A stretch of DNA of 64,000 bases from Gemmatimonadaceae bacterium (GCA_025450035.1 JANWIF010000147.1:1-64000); one strand, 5' to 3'; positions 50,990-60,333 are shown, numbered from the stretch's first letter. The notes: generated by a model from the sequence alone, not told the origin. Numbers and translations are program-made.

Positions 50990-52435
50990 ATGCGTGCAAT
51001 TCAGGTAGTCGTTCTTGTCGCGGTAACCATCGGCACGGCCATCGGCGCGAATCGGATTTCGGCTACCAAGAGCGCAGCACCCGCCACGGTGCGCGACCCC
51101 GCGTTTGTCTCGAGCACCGGCACGCCTGCACAGGCGTCCAAACCCTACAGCCCCACCTCGCCGCACTGGTCGCACATTCGCACGATGGTCACGGACTTCC
51201 GAATTGGCTATGTCTCCAACGTCGCCCAACGGAACGCCGAGCGATCGTGGACCGCCGGTCATTTCGACTACGTGATGTCTGGTGATGCCAGTGCGTACAA
51301 GGCAATCAACTCGACGATCCGCATCCTTCCGTACGCCCTGGACTGGGATGTCATCCAGCCCGGCCAGGAGAAGTCGTCCGCCCTCGGCTCGACGTACTAT
51401 CCCGACATGCAGCAGTGGTTCGCGAACCATCCGCAATTTGCGCTCGAAAACGCGTTCGTGCACGTCGCGGGGCAACCGAAGTCCGAAAGCACGCGATTGC
51501 AGTTCGTCTCGTGGGGCTCGCGAAAGTGGGTGATCAATCCAGGCGATTCGGGAGCACGAGCCTACGTCGTCGACCGGATTCGCCGCGTAGTGCAGGATGC
51601 GGACGGCGTGTTCTTCGATTCGCACAGCTCCGGGGACGTCGGGACAGCGTTAGGCAAACAACAGATGCTGGAGTACTCGGATCGCAAATTGTACGAGCAT
51701 GACATGGTCGAGTATGTGCGCACAATTTCGGCCGCGGTTGCGCCGAAAGTCATCATGATCAACACGTCGGAATACATGCGGCCGTTCGACTATGCGATGA
51801 TCACCGCGGCTGGCGCCGTCCACCTCGAGCGCATGAACAATCCGTTGAACAGTGGCATGCCCGAGCGGTGGCGTTGGGCGGACTCGCTGCTGGCGCACAA
51901 TGTGACCGTCGAACTGGTCCCGTTGAACAGTTGGAACGAAGCCAACACCGCGCGGGGCGTCTTTTCGACATTCACTCCAGGAGATTACTCGTCCAAGGGT
52001 GAACGCCTGAAAATGTTCGAGCTCGCCAGCTACTACATGGTGGTGCCGGCGACGCCTGACCAGCTGTTACTGGACCTCGAAAATTCCTGGAAGGTCCCAT
52101 TCGAAACAGTGTGGCTCAAGGCACAAGAGTACGATGTGGGACACCCGCGCGGGGCGCGGCGCGCACTCCAGACCGGTCGGGATCCGATGGGGAATGGTTT
52201 TACCGTTTGGGCGCGTGACTTCGACCGCGCGCTGATCCTCGCGCGCCCGTCCAGCAGCTGGCGGGTGAAGATTTTCGGCGACACCACGGCTGTGTCGGTG
52301 CCATTGCCAAATGGCCAGGCGCTGCGACCGCTGCGCGGCGATGGAACTCTGGGACCGCCGGTTACTTCGATCACGCTTCGCAACGCAGAGGCGGCAATCT
52401 TGATCAAGTCTTCTGCAGATAGTACGGGCGCATGA
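50990..52435 (+). CDS. Putative exported glycoside hydrolase (GHL15-like), paralogue 1
   Basis: 481 aa from MRAIQVVVLVAVTIGTAIGA (signal peptide), with GAGGAG 9 nt upstream. The globular domain has SPHWSHIRTMVTDF, FDYVMSGDASAYKAINSTIRILPYALDW, DADGVFFDSHSSGD, VIMINTSEYM and MFELASYYMVVPATPDQLLLDLE. The pattern of strands ending in acidic residues (FFDSH, INTSEY) suggests a TIM barrel. Similarity to hypothetical glycosyl hydrolase families (GHL) is my best guess. It is a paralogue of the protein at 60484-62430, and both flank the polysaccharide genes. Confidence 0.6.
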   Translation: MRAIQVVVLVAVTIGTAIGANRISATKSAAPATVRDPAFVSSTGTPAQASKPYSPTSPHWSHIRTMVTDFRIGYVSNVAQRNAERSWTAGHFDYVMSGDASAYKAINSTIRILPYALDWDVIQPGQEKSSALGSTYYPDMQQWFANHPQFALENAFVHVAGQPKSESTRLQFVSWGSRKWVINPGDSGARAYVVDRIRRVVQDADGVFFDSHSSGDVGTALGKQQMLEYSDRKLYEHDMVEYVRTISAAVAPKVIMINTSEYMRPFDYAMITAAGAVHLERMNNPLNSGMPERWRWADSLLAHNVTVELVPLNSWNEANTARGVFSTFTPGDYSSKGERLKMFELASYYMVVPATPDQLLLDLENSWKVPFETVWLKAQEYDVGHPRGARRALQTGRDPMGNGFTVWARDFDRALILARPSSSWRVKIFGDTTAVSVPLPNGQALRPLRGDGTLGPPVTSITLRNAEAAILIKSSADSTGA

Positions 52436-52449
52436 GCAACCGCCGGCGC

Positions 52450-52854
52450 TCACGACGCCCGATGATCCGGTGAGCGGTCCTCGCCACGCCCAGTAGCCCG
52501 GAGGCGCTCCTCCACCCGTTGCACAAGCGTGATCAGGCGGTGCCGCTCGAGCGGCAATGTGAGTTCTGCCATAACGAACCGCTGGAGCGACGGCGGCAGT
52601 GATACCGCGGTGCTGGCCCCGCCGTGATAGACAAGCAAGGCGCCCCCGCTCTCTAGCGGCAAGCGCGCCACTTCCGGATGCGCAACTGCCTCGTCGCGGT
52701 CCACGATCGCGACCAGCGGATGCTCCGCCGCCGCGATCTCGACAGCTTCGAGCGTCGTGGGCGCGGTGTGCGGAGCGTGTCCGGCGTGCGCCAGCATTTG
52801 CGCGAGACCTTCCAGCAGCGCGTCGTCCCGACCGATCAAGAGAATGCTCGCCAT
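52450..52854 (-). CDS. Degenerate response-regulator-receiver-like protein
   Basis: 134 aa from MASILLIGRDDALLEGLAQML; the track adds nine residues. The start resembles a receiver domain (ILLIGRDDALLEGLAQMLAHAG, VAIVDRDEAVAHPEV with a possible phospho-Asp), but the second half departs from the fold and the conserved Lys is not evident. No output domain. It ends the VanZ-acetyltransferase-YggT-YggU operon. Confidence 0.5.
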   Translation of the reverse strand: MASILLIGRDDALLEGLAQMLAHAGHAPHTAPTTLEAVEIAAAEHPLVAIVDRDEAVAHPEVARLPLESGGALLVYHGGASTAVSLPPSLQRFVMAELTLPLERHRLITLVQRVEERLRATGRGEDRSPDHRAS

Positions 52855-52877
52855 TGCAATTCGTATAAGGTTACCGT

Positions 52878-53168
52878 TCAATCGCCGAGCGACCGCACTC
52901 GCGCAACGCCCACACCGCGCACCTCCACTACCTTTGCACGGGTAGTCGCGCCGCTAACGATGCGCACATCGCGCGCCGGTACGCCCAGCCGATCCGCGAG
53001 CAACTTCACTAGCGCTGCATTCGCCGCACCGTCCACTGGAGGCGCCCTGACTTTCACCTTGAGCGCACCTGCGTGCACCCCTACCACCGCATCCCGCGTG
53101 GATCGTGGCTGGACGCGCACGCTGAACCGCACCGCGTCGTCACGATGGTGCACCAATAGATCGCTCAC
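52878..53168 (-). CDS. DUF167/YggU-family protein
   Basis: 96 aa from a GTG overlapping the yggT-like stop (GTGA). RFSVRVQPRSTRDAVVGVHAGALKVKVRAPPVDGAANAALVKLLADRLGV is the complete DUF167 core, with the typical end (VRIVSGATTRAKVVEV). Function unknown. It commonly follows YggT, as here. Confidence 0.92.
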   Translation of the reverse strand: MSDLLVHHRDDAVRFSVRVQPRSTRDAVVGVHAGALKVKVRAPPVDGAANAALVKLLADRLGVPARDVRIVSGATTRAKVVEVRGVGVARVRSLGD

Positions 53169-53812
53169 GCAACGCCGATTGAGTGCATGAACGATTCCAG
53201 CAGCACAAGGATCACATAAGCGACCAGCGGTGACACGTCAAACATCCCGAACGGAGGAATGATCGATCGCAGCGGTCGAAGCAGCCACTCGGTGAGCGAC
53301 ACGGACCACCGAATCCACACCTGGTATGGATTGATGCGCAGCCACGACGCGACGATTCGCACGATGAGGGCGAGCTCCAGAATCCCGAACGTCCAGCTGA
53401 CCAGCAAGTCGTAGAAGCCGCGCGGTCCGCGGTCGGCAGAGATCGCCGCCGTCACGATAATCTTGCGCACGAACTGGAGCGCCAGAATGAGCAGGATGCC
53501 GCCAACGACCACTGCGACGAGTGCCCACCACGGAGCGCTGGTCGGCATGCCGCCCGCACGGACGATGCGCCGCTCGATGGGGGCCAACGGTGGGTCCACC
53601 ACACGGCGAAAGAACCGCGCTACAGGACCAAACGGGCTGATGCGCCGGGTGCGGACGAGCCAGTCGAGCGCAAACACCACGAGCAAAACCGCGGCGAGCA
53701 CCAACAGCGCCCATCGAATCCCGAGAAGCACAGCGTCGAAGCCGACGAGAAAAGCGATCACAACGCGAAGAATGAGCCGCGCAATGGCGTCGATCAAGTG
53801 CGGCCAAGCCAC
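53165..53812 (-). CDS. YggT-family membrane protein
   Basis: 215 aa from a GTG 12 bp after the acetyltransferase stop; the track extends 67 residues into that gene. The C-terminal YggT repeat is clear (SWTFGILELALIVRIVASWLRINPYQVWIRWSVSLTEWLLRPLRSIIPPFGMFDVSPLVAYVILVLLE). The first half has two more helices that look like a diverged copy. YggT proteins are linked with osmotic stress and cell division. Confidence 0.85.
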   Translation of the reverse strand: MAWPHLIDAIARLILRVVIAFLVGFDAVLLGIRWALLVLAAVLLVVFALDWLVRTRRISPFGPVARFFRRVVDPPLAPIERRIVRAGGMPTSAPWWALVAVVVGGILLILALQFVRKIIVTAAISADRGPRGFYDLLVSWTFGILELALIVRIVASWLRINPYQVWIRWSVSLTEWLLRPLRSIIPPFGMFDVSPLVAYVILVLLESFMHSIGVA

Positions 53813-53823
53813 GCGTGCCCGAA

Positions 53824-54468
53824 TTACGGCACGCGTGAGCTCGTGACTCCCACCGTGTTGTGCGCGCTCGGAATCTGCCGAACCACGCGCGCGGGGTTTC
53901 CCGCGATGATCGCGTTGGCAGGGTAGTCGCCGGAGCAGACGGCGCCAAACCCGACGACGGAGTTCGCACCGATCGTCGTGCCGGGTAGAATCCCCGCGCT
54001 GCCCGCGATCCACACGTTTTCATCCAACCGCACCGGTGACACACGCACCTGCGCGGTTGGATCGTGGCGATCAACGTGCGTGCTGTGGAAGTTGGTGTCC
54101 ATGATGCGCGCCTGCGCGAGAATCGCACGCGGACCGACCGTGATCTCTTGCTGGCAACCGAAACGTGTGCCGTTTACGTACGAGTCGCTGCCGATCGAGA
54201 TCACCGCATCGACGTCATACGTCCACGGCGTCACCTCGCCGTCAATGTGCACGTTGTCGCCGATCACCACCCGTCCCGGCCCCCGCAGTCGGATGCGCCC
54301 CGAAACGCGAAAGTTTTTCCCCGCTGAGAACCGCACTCCGAGGAGCCCGTACCACGTCTTGTATCGCCATCCCCGCAGCAACACGATCAATACGCTGAGA
54401 CCCTTGCGTGGGTCGCGAAGGCCCTTGGCGATCCGTGACGACATGGTGCTCACTCTCTCCGGGTTCAT
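53824..54468 (-). CDS. Left-handed beta-helix acyltransferase (WbbJ-type)
   Basis: 214 aa from MNPERVSTMSSRIAKG (GGAG 5 nt upstream). A second start eight codons on (MSSRIAKG) also has a good ribosome site. Hexapeptide repeats run from about residue 60 (IRLRGPGRVVIGDNVHIDG, ISIGSDSYVNGTRFGCQQEITVGPRAIL, ENVWIAGSAGILPGTTIGANSVVGFGAV, ANAIIAGNPARVVRQ). The HSTHVDRHDP stretch may hold the catalytic His. It probably O-acetylates surface sugars, consistent with the glycan genes on both sides. Confidence 0.88.
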   Translation of the reverse strand: MNPERVSTMSSRIAKGLRDPRKGLSVLIVLLRGWRYKTWYGLLGVRFSAGKNFRVSGRIRLRGPGRVVIGDNVHIDGEVTPWTYDVDAVISIGSDSYVNGTRFGCQQEITVGPRAILAQARIMDTNFHSTHVDRHDPTAQVRVSPVRLDENVWIAGSAGILPGTTIGANSVVGFGAVCSGDYPANAIIAGNPARVVRQIPSAHNTVGVTSSRVP

Positions 54469-54482
54469 AGCGCTCCGTTCCG

Positions 54483-55769
54483 TCACGCCGCGCCGTCGGG
54501 CGACGAGATCAGGCGCAGCGCACGCCACCGCGCACCGGCGCGCTCGCCCAACGCGGCGACGCCCATTCCCACGGCGGCTCCCGCTGCCACGCCGAACCAA
54601 TCTGACCACGATGCGGCCGTACCATGTAGCACTAGCGGCGAAGCCACCAGCCCAAGGACCACTGCGCCGCACAGGATGGCGAACCTCTCATCACGCCGCC
54701 CCGAACGACTGCTCCAGTACACCAAGGGAAAGAACAACCCGCCCAACCAAAGCATCGAGAGAAACGGCGTTTCGGCGCCGAAGGCGTATCCCCAGGGGAT
54801 AAAGAAACTCCAGCCGAGCCCAGGACTCAACGGCACTCGCCGCTCGCGTACTCCGTGCACATCGCTGGCTTGCACCACGAGCGATCCCGCGACAACGCCG
54901 CCGGCCACCCGCACGGTATCCCGACGCTCGACCCCAACTGGCGCGGCAACCGGAAACACATCGTCGAGTTCGATGACCGGGTCACGCAGCAGGGAGCGTC
55001 CAGCGTTAGTGCGCATCGAGAACTGCAACGCACGCCCCCGTTGTCCAAGTAGAAAAATCTGCGTCTTTTGCCAGTCATAGATACCAAGAATTGGTGCCAC
55101 CCGCTGAGTGGGCGATCCGGGAATCACCGAGGCGCGAACGAGTACGCTGTCCGACACCAATCGATGGCGGAAGGTGCTGTCGCTTCCAAACGCGCCGGGC
55201 GGAAACGGAAAGCCTGCGGCATTCGCGTTCAGCACCGTCCCCGAAAAACGATCGAAGTGCAGCAGCTCGGGCTCCCACTGCCCCCACATCGTCGTCGGCG
55301 GAAGGGCTCTCTGCAGTCCCCACACCGACGCTGCGAGAACTCCCACCCAGATCACGGCACCGCCCCACATCAGCCGACGCGCTTGTCTCGCGGTAGGCAG
55401 CACCCACAGCCTCCATGAGTCAGCCAACGACACGCCGAGCGCGCCGCCCAACGTGTTGGTGATCACGTCGCCCAGGCTCGAATCGCGGCCCGCAATGATG
55501 TGCATCTGCAGGAGCTCGACGGTGATCGTCGTGCACGCCGCGATCACGATGGCGCGCCGCCGCCCGAATCCGGCCAACCGCATGCCGAGACCGAACGGGA
55601 CGAACAAAATCACGTTGAGCAGGATATCTTGCACCGCTGCATCGCCGCAGAGAATGCAAAGGCTCGGCGTATACGTTGACGGCCCGGGTTGTGGGGTCAG
55701 CGTCATGCTCGCGATGAACGCGAAGCCCAACAAGGCGACAATTCGTCCGGTAGCGCGTTGTGGTGTCAA
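54483..55769 (-). CDS. VanZ-domain membrane protein with large extracytoplasmic beta insert
   Basis: 428 aa from a TTG. Residues 1-130 are the VanZ domain (DILLNVILFVPFGLGMRLAG, AACTTITVELLQMHIIAGRDSSLGDVITNTLGGALG). A membrane helix is followed by about 190 residues of beta-rich sequence (LHFDRFSGTVLNANAAGFPF, ASVIPGSPTQRVAPILGIYD, IFLLGQRGRALQFSMRTNA), which resembles a lectin/LamG-type jelly roll. Three further helices close the protein. VanZ proteins often occur in polysaccharide and exosortase loci. The long insert may bind glycan. Confidence 0.8.
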   Translation of the reverse strand: MTPQRATGRIVALLGFAFIASMTLTPQPGPSTYTPSLCILCGDAAVQDILLNVILFVPFGLGMRLAGFGRRRAIVIAACTTITVELLQMHIIAGRDSSLGDVITNTLGGALGVSLADSWRLWVLPTARQARRLMWGGAVIWVGVLAASVWGLQRALPPTTMWGQWEPELLHFDRFSGTVLNANAAGFPFPPGAFGSDSTFRHRLVSDSVLVRASVIPGSPTQRVAPILGIYDWQKTQIFLLGQRGRALQFSMRTNAGRSLLRDPVIELDDVFPVAAPVGVERRDTVRVAGGVVAGSLVVQASDVHGVRERRVPLSPGLGWSFFIPWGYAFGAETPFLSMLWLGGLFFPLVYWSSRSGRRDERFAILCGAVVLGLVASPLVLHGTAASWSDWFGVAAGAAVGMGVAALGERAGARWRALRLISSPDGAA

Positions 55770-55917
55770 TGCAACATCTCGTGTGGTTGGTCGGTAGCGC
55801 GCCGAACTGTTCGACGGACTGCTCGCGTGGCGTCTCAGAGTGGCACCCTACCTGCAGCAGCGCAGCGCTTGCGTGGCTGCGCTGCAGACGCGTTTTCGTC
55901 GTTCGTATCTCACGACC

Positions 55918-56814
55918 ATGACTTCTGTGCGCGCTCCGGTGGAACATATCTTTACGGTAGACGTGGAGGAGTATTTTCACGTCGGCGCGTTCGAAAGCGT
56001 TGTCTCCCGCAAGGATTGGAGCAGTTATCCCAGCCGCATCGACGGCAGCATTGACCTGCTCCTCGACCTGCTCGCTCGACACGGGGCGACTGGCACGTTC
56101 TTCACGCTCGGCTGGGTGGCCGATCACCATCCGCGCGTGGTGCGGCGTATCGCACAGGCGGGTCACGAAATCGCGTCTCACGGATACTGGCACCGGCGGG
56201 TCGATTCGCTCGCGCCGGAGGAATTTCGGCAGGATCTCCGTGCGTCCAAAGCGGTGCTCGAAGATGTGTGCGGGGCTCGCGTTTCGGGGTTTCGTGCGCC
56301 GAACTTCTCCATTCGTCCTGGGTGCGAGTGGGCGTTTGACGTCTTACTCGAGGAAGGATTCCACTACGATTCGAGCCTGTTTCCCATCCGTCGTCCGGGC
56401 TACGGCTATCGGGCCGCGCCAGTGGTGCCGCACATTATACGCCGCGCGTCGGGCGCGCTCTGCGAACTACCGCTGGCCACGACAGGGTGGCACGGAGCAC
56501 GCATTCCAGCAGCCGGTGGAGCGTATCTTCGTCACTTTCCCTTCAGCATCATCCGCCGCTGCCTCCGTGAGCACACCGATTCTGGAATTCCCGCCACGTT
56601 CTACTTGCATCCGTGGGAACTGGATCCGGACCAACCCCGGCTCCCCGTGGGATGGGTTACGAGAGCACGACACTACGGCGGACTCGCACGCACGCGTCCG
56701 CGCCTGGAACAGCTGCTCGCCGAGTTCCGCTTCACGTCGGCCGCGCGATGTCTGAAACTACCGAGCCCGGCCCCCCGAACGCTGAGCGCGAGGGTCTCGA
56801 ACGCGGACGACTGA
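55918..56814 (+). CDS. Polysaccharide deacetylase, XrtA/PEP-CTERM-associated type
   Basis: 298 aa from MTSVRAPVEHIFTVDVEEYF. The opening FTVDVEEYFHVGAFESVV, followed by RIDGSIDLLLDLLARHGATGTFFTLGWVADHHP and GHEIASHGYWHRRVDSL (the metal His-x3-His), is the form found in the exosortase-A-associated deacetylases. SGFRAPNFSI and the C-terminal FYLHPWELDPDQPR complete the NodB site. It removes N-acetyl groups from the exopolysaccharide. Confidence 0.92.
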   Translation: MTSVRAPVEHIFTVDVEEYFHVGAFESVVSRKDWSSYPSRIDGSIDLLLDLLARHGATGTFFTLGWVADHHPRVVRRIAQAGHEIASHGYWHRRVDSLAPEEFRQDLRASKAVLEDVCGARVSGFRAPNFSIRPGCEWAFDVLLEEGFHYDSSLFPIRRPGYGYRAAPVVPHIIRRASGALCELPLATTGWHGARIPAAGGAYLRHFPFSIIRRCLREHTDSGIPATFYLHPWELDPDQPRLPVGWVTRARHYGGLARTRPRLEQLLAEFRFTSAARCLKLPSPAPRTLSARVSNADD

Positions 56815-57836
56815 GTGCGCATGTCGCTCCGTTCACGGGCACGCCGGCCGAGTGGGACGGCTTCGTGCGCACTGCGCTGGGTTGGACACATTTCCATCTG
56901 CATGGGTGGAAGACCGTAATCGAGCGCGCCATGGGACACGAGTGCATTTATCTCGCGGCTCGCGACGACGCCGGACGCCTTAGCGGTATACTGCCACTGG
57001 TGCGAGTCCGGAGCCGCGTGTTCGGACATTACCTAGTGTCGATGCCCTTTCTCAACTACGGCGGCCCGTTAGGCGATGACGATGCTGTGCGCGCCCTGGC
57101 CGGCGCGGCGGATCGGATCGCGCAGCATGACCACGTGACACTGCTCGAGTTGCGCAGCCGGCGCGCGCTGCCGCTGTCCTTGCCGGTGTCGCATCGCAAG
57201 ATCACGGTGCTTCTCGACCTGCCGTCCACCGCGCCAGAGTTGTGGAGCCGACTTCCGGCCAAGGTGCGCAGCCAGGTGCGGCGTCCACAGAAAGATGGCG
57301 TAACAGTGCTGTTTGGCGCCGACCAGGTCGCGCCGTTCTTCACTGTGTTTGCACGTCACATGCGCGAGCTTGGCACTCCCACTCAGCCGCGCCGCCTGTT
57401 CGACATTATCTCAGAAGTTTTCGGCGATGATGTGTGGTTCGGCTGCGCCTACTTGAGCACGCATCCCGTTGCCGCCGGGTGCGCGTTTCGCTGGGGCGGC
57501 GAGGTCGAAATGACCTGGGCGTCCTCGCTCGCCTCACACAATCGCGTCGCGCCCAACATGATGCTCTATTGGAGCTTCATGGAGCGGGCGATCGATGCCG
57601 GACTCAGCACGTTCAATTTCGGGCGCTGTACCCCGGAGTCGGGGACTCATCGGTTTAAGCGACAGTGGGGCACGCGCGATGAGATCTTGTGGTGGTACGG
57701 TCGCGCAGCGCGCGAGGGCGCTAAGACGCCTTCGCCAGATGATCCAGGCTATGCGTGGGGTCCACGTCTCTGGAAGCGGCTTCCGACGCGCGTCGCCACG
57801 GCCCTCGGCCCGCGCATCGCCCGATTCATCCCGTGA
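56748..57836 (+). CDS. FemAB-family protein, XrtA/PEP-CTERM-associated type
   Basis: 362 aa from MSETTEPGPPNAER, overlapping the deacetylase end by 67 bp. The GNAT-like fold shows HECIYLAARDDAGRLSGILPLVRVRSRVFGHYLVSMPFLNYGG, then KITVLLDLP, VRSQVRRPQKDGVTV and FNFGRCTPESGTHRFKRQWGTR. These are the motifs of the FemAB-like proteins found with exosortase A. The natural reaction (aminoacyl transfer to a glycan or lipid?) is not known. Confidence 0.9.
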   Translation: MSETTEPGPPNAEREGLERGRLSAHVAPFTGTPAEWDGFVRTALGWTHFHLHGWKTVIERAMGHECIYLAARDDAGRLSGILPLVRVRSRVFGHYLVSMPFLNYGGPLGDDDAVRALAGAADRIAQHDHVTLLELRSRRALPLSLPVSHRKITVLLDLPSTAPELWSRLPAKVRSQVRRPQKDGVTVLFGADQVAPFFTVFARHMRELGTPTQPRRLFDIISEVFGDDVWFGCAYLSTHPVAAGCAFRWGGEVEMTWASSLASHNRVAPNMMLYWSFMERAIDAGLSTFNFGRCTPESGTHRFKRQWGTRDEILWWYGRAAREGAKTPSPDDPGYAWGPRLWKRLPTRVATALGPRIARFIP

Positions 57837-59041
57837 GCATGCGCCGGCAGTTACCCGTCTCCTCGCCGCTCGCGTTCTCATCGCTCGCGGCAGCGCTCTG
57901 GCCCGCTGTCTCGCGCGATGCCGGCGGGTTGCTCGACGTTGCCGCGGCGCTGCGCGAGTCGTATCACGCCGCACGTGTCGCACTGACTGACAGCGGCACA
58001 TCAGCACTCGTGCTCGCGCTCCGGCTCGCGGTCGGGGAAGGAGGCACCGTGGCGTTCCCCGGATACGCCTGTGTCGATCTCGCCGCCGCCGCGCGCTTCG
58101 CGCGGGTGCGCGTGAGACTGTACGACATCGATCCGCGTACGCTCACCCCCGATCTGGACTCGCTCACCGGCGCGGTCGGCCGTGGTGTGCGAGCCATCGT
58201 CGTTGCTCCTTTGTATGGGTTCCCGCCCGACCTTCCGGCCGTGGAGGAGATTGCCACGCGGTTCGGCGTTCCAGTCATCGAGGACGCGGCACAGGGGGGC
58301 GGGGGCGCACTGCACGGCAGACCGTTAGGCTCGTTTGGAGCGCTCTCCGTGCTGAGCTTCGGGCGTGGCAAAGGAATCACCGGCGGCCACGGCGGCGCGC
58401 TCCTCGGACACGATCCCGCGTTCGACGACGCGTTCGCGGGCGAAATGGCTGCCCTTGGCGCGCCGGCGCGCGGGTGGACGGACCTTGGCGCCGTTGGGGC
58501 GCAATGGGTGTTGGGACGGCCCGCCCTCTATGCGATCCCGTCAGCGATCCCCGGCTTACGGTTAGGCGAGATGGTCTATCATCCTGCGCACACACCACGT
58601 TCACTCTCCGCGGCGGCGGCGGCGCTGGTCGCCCGAGCCCTGCGCGCGGCGCCGGCTGAGGTGGCCACTCGCCGCCGCAATGCCGCCGCGCTCACCATAG
58701 CGGCCGACGAAGGAGGGGACGTGGAATCGATCGCTCTCCTGCCCGGCGCCGTGAGTGGCATGCTGCGCTTTCCCGTGCGCGACACAGGCGCGCGTCCGCA
58801 ACGCCCCGAGCTCGGCGTGCTCCGGGGGTATCCGCAAACGCTTCACGAGCAATCGGCGCTGCGCGACTGCCTCCAAGCCGGTGAGCCCGCTACACCCGGA
58901 GCCGCTGAACTTCGCCGCACGCTTTTCACGCTGCCCACGCACAGCCGGGTTACGCGGCACGATCTCGAGATGATGATCGAGTGGCTGCGCGTACCGATGA
59001 CCGTGCTGGCTCCAGTGCTCGCCACGGCGCGTCGGGCATGA
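57833..59041 (+). CDS. DegT/DnrJ/EryC1 aminotransferase
   Basis: 402 aa from a GTG overlapping the FemAB stop (GTGA); an ATG lies two codons on. Sugar-aminotransferase fold: ALTDSGTSALVLALRLAVG, VAFPGYACVDLAAAARFA, VIEDAAQGGGGALHGRPLGSFGALSVLSFGRGKGITGGHGGALLG with the PLP Lys in GRGKG. PLP-dependent, it probably makes an amino sugar for the polysaccharide. The ATGA junction links it to the glycosyltransferase. Confidence 0.88.
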   Translation: MSMRRQLPVSSPLAFSSLAAALWPAVSRDAGGLLDVAAALRESYHAARVALTDSGTSALVLALRLAVGEGGTVAFPGYACVDLAAAARFARVRVRLYDIDPRTLTPDLDSLTGAVGRGVRAIVVAPLYGFPPDLPAVEEIATRFGVPVIEDAAQGGGGALHGRPLGSFGALSVLSFGRGKGITGGHGGALLGHDPAFDDAFAGEMAALGAPARGWTDLGAVGAQWVLGRPALYAIPSAIPGLRLGEMVYHPAHTPRSLSAAAAALVARALRAAPAEVATRRRNAAALTIAADEGGDVESIALLPGAVSGMLRFPVRDTGARPQRPELGVLRGYPQTLHEQSALRDCLQAGEPATPGAAELRRTLFTLPTHSRVTRHDLEMMIEWLRVPMTVLAPVLATARRA

Positions 59042-60333
59042 CGACGTTCGAGACGCCCGCTCGGTCGCCGGACCTGCTCGGTCCAGCCGTCGGCGAGTAT
59101 AGCGCCCCTCTCGCCGCACACCGGCTGAGCGTGATCTATCTGTCGGATGCGGACTATCCGTGGGATGTGCGTACGGAGAAGATCTGCGCCACGCTCACGA
59201 GCGCCGGACACGACGTGCACATCGTGGCCCGCAACCGCGCGTGGAGTGTCACCACGGAGCGCCTTCCCGAAGGCACTGTGCATCGGATGAAGCCCTGGCG
59301 TTGGATCGGGCAGCGCGCCGACGAGCTCCTGGGGTTCCCGGCGTTCTTCAGTCCTCGCTGGCGGCGGGTGCTCGACGAGACGGTTCTCCGCGTACACGCG
59401 GACGTGATCGTCGCTCGTGACCTTCCGCTGGCGCCAACCGCGATCTCCATTGGCCAGCGCCGGCACGTGCCGGTAGTACTCGACATCGCCGAGAACTATC
59501 CGGCGATGATGCAGATGATCTTCAACGCAGGCCGACAGAAGCTTGTGGACTATGTCGTGCGCAACCCTGCCGCCGTCGTGGCGGTCGAGCGATACAGTCT
59601 CCTCCGCGCGGACCGCGTCCTCGTCGTGATCGAAGAAATGGCTGACCGGTTGGCGACGTTCCGCGTGCCGCGCGAGCGGATTGACCTTGTCTCCAATACG
59701 CCGCCGCGGTCGCGCGCCGAGCACGCAGTCGAGCGGCCACACAAGCCCGCAGACGAACCAATCACTCTCGTCTATCTGGGCTTGCTTGAGGTGCCACGCG
59801 GACTCATGGAGCTCATCGATGCGGTGGCTCTCCTGCGCGACGACGGCGTGCCGGTGCGGTGCGTCGTGGTCGGCAAGGGACGCGATGCCGCGCTGTTCCA
59901 CGAGCGCGCCCGCAGTCTCGCGTTGGGACCCGATCACGTGTCCTTCCTCGGGTACGTGGATCGAGAAACAGCGATGGCCGCTGTTCGCGACGCGGATGTC
60001 GGGATGCTCACGCACCATCTCAACGATGCATGGAACACGACGATTCCCAATAAACTTTTCGACTACATGGCCGAAGCTCTGCCCGTCATCACATCGAGCG
60101 TGGCGCCGTTCGCTCGCATCGTTCGTGAAACCGGAGCCGGCGAGGTATTCGACGCGGGAGACGCTCGCTCGCTCGCCGGCGCCGTGCGGCGGTTGCGCAG
60201 CGACGCCGCGCGCCGCGCATGCGGAGCCGCCGGTCGTCGCGCTGTACTCGAGCGCTACCATTGGGAACGCGACGCCGTTGTGCTGCTCCGTGCGCTCGAG
60301 CTGACCGCTCGATCAGCAACGCGCGCGCGTTGA
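59038..60333 (+). CDS. Family 4-like glycosyltransferase
   Basis: 431 aa from MTTFETPARSPDL (ATGA overlap with the aminotransferase). The N-terminal Rossmann half (LSVIYLSDADYPWDVRTEKICATLTSAGHDVHIVARN) and C-terminal half (ITLVYLGLLEVPRGLMELIDAVALL, VSFLGYVDRETAMAAVRDADVGMLTHH, NKLFDYMAEALPVITSSVAPFARIVRETGAG) are the GT-B fold. It adds a sugar in exopolysaccharide assembly. Confidence 0.92.
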   Translation: MTTFETPARSPDLLGPAVGEYSAPLAAHRLSVIYLSDADYPWDVRTEKICATLTSAGHDVHIVARNRAWSVTTERLPEGTVHRMKPWRWIGQRADELLGFPAFFSPRWRRVLDETVLRVHADVIVARDLPLAPTAISIGQRRHVPVVLDIAENYPAMMQMIFNAGRQKLVDYVVRNPAAVVAVERYSLLRADRVLVVIEEMADRLATFRVPRERIDLVSNTPPRSRAEHAVERPHKPADEPITLVYLGLLEVPRGLMELIDAVALLRDDGVPVRCVVVGKGRDAALFHERARSLALGPDHVSFLGYVDRETAMAAVRDADVGMLTHHLNDAWNTTIPNKLFDYMAEALPVITSSVAPFARIVRETGAGEVFDAGDARSLAGAVRRLRSDAARRACGAAGRRAVLERYHWERDAVVLLRALELTARSATRAR

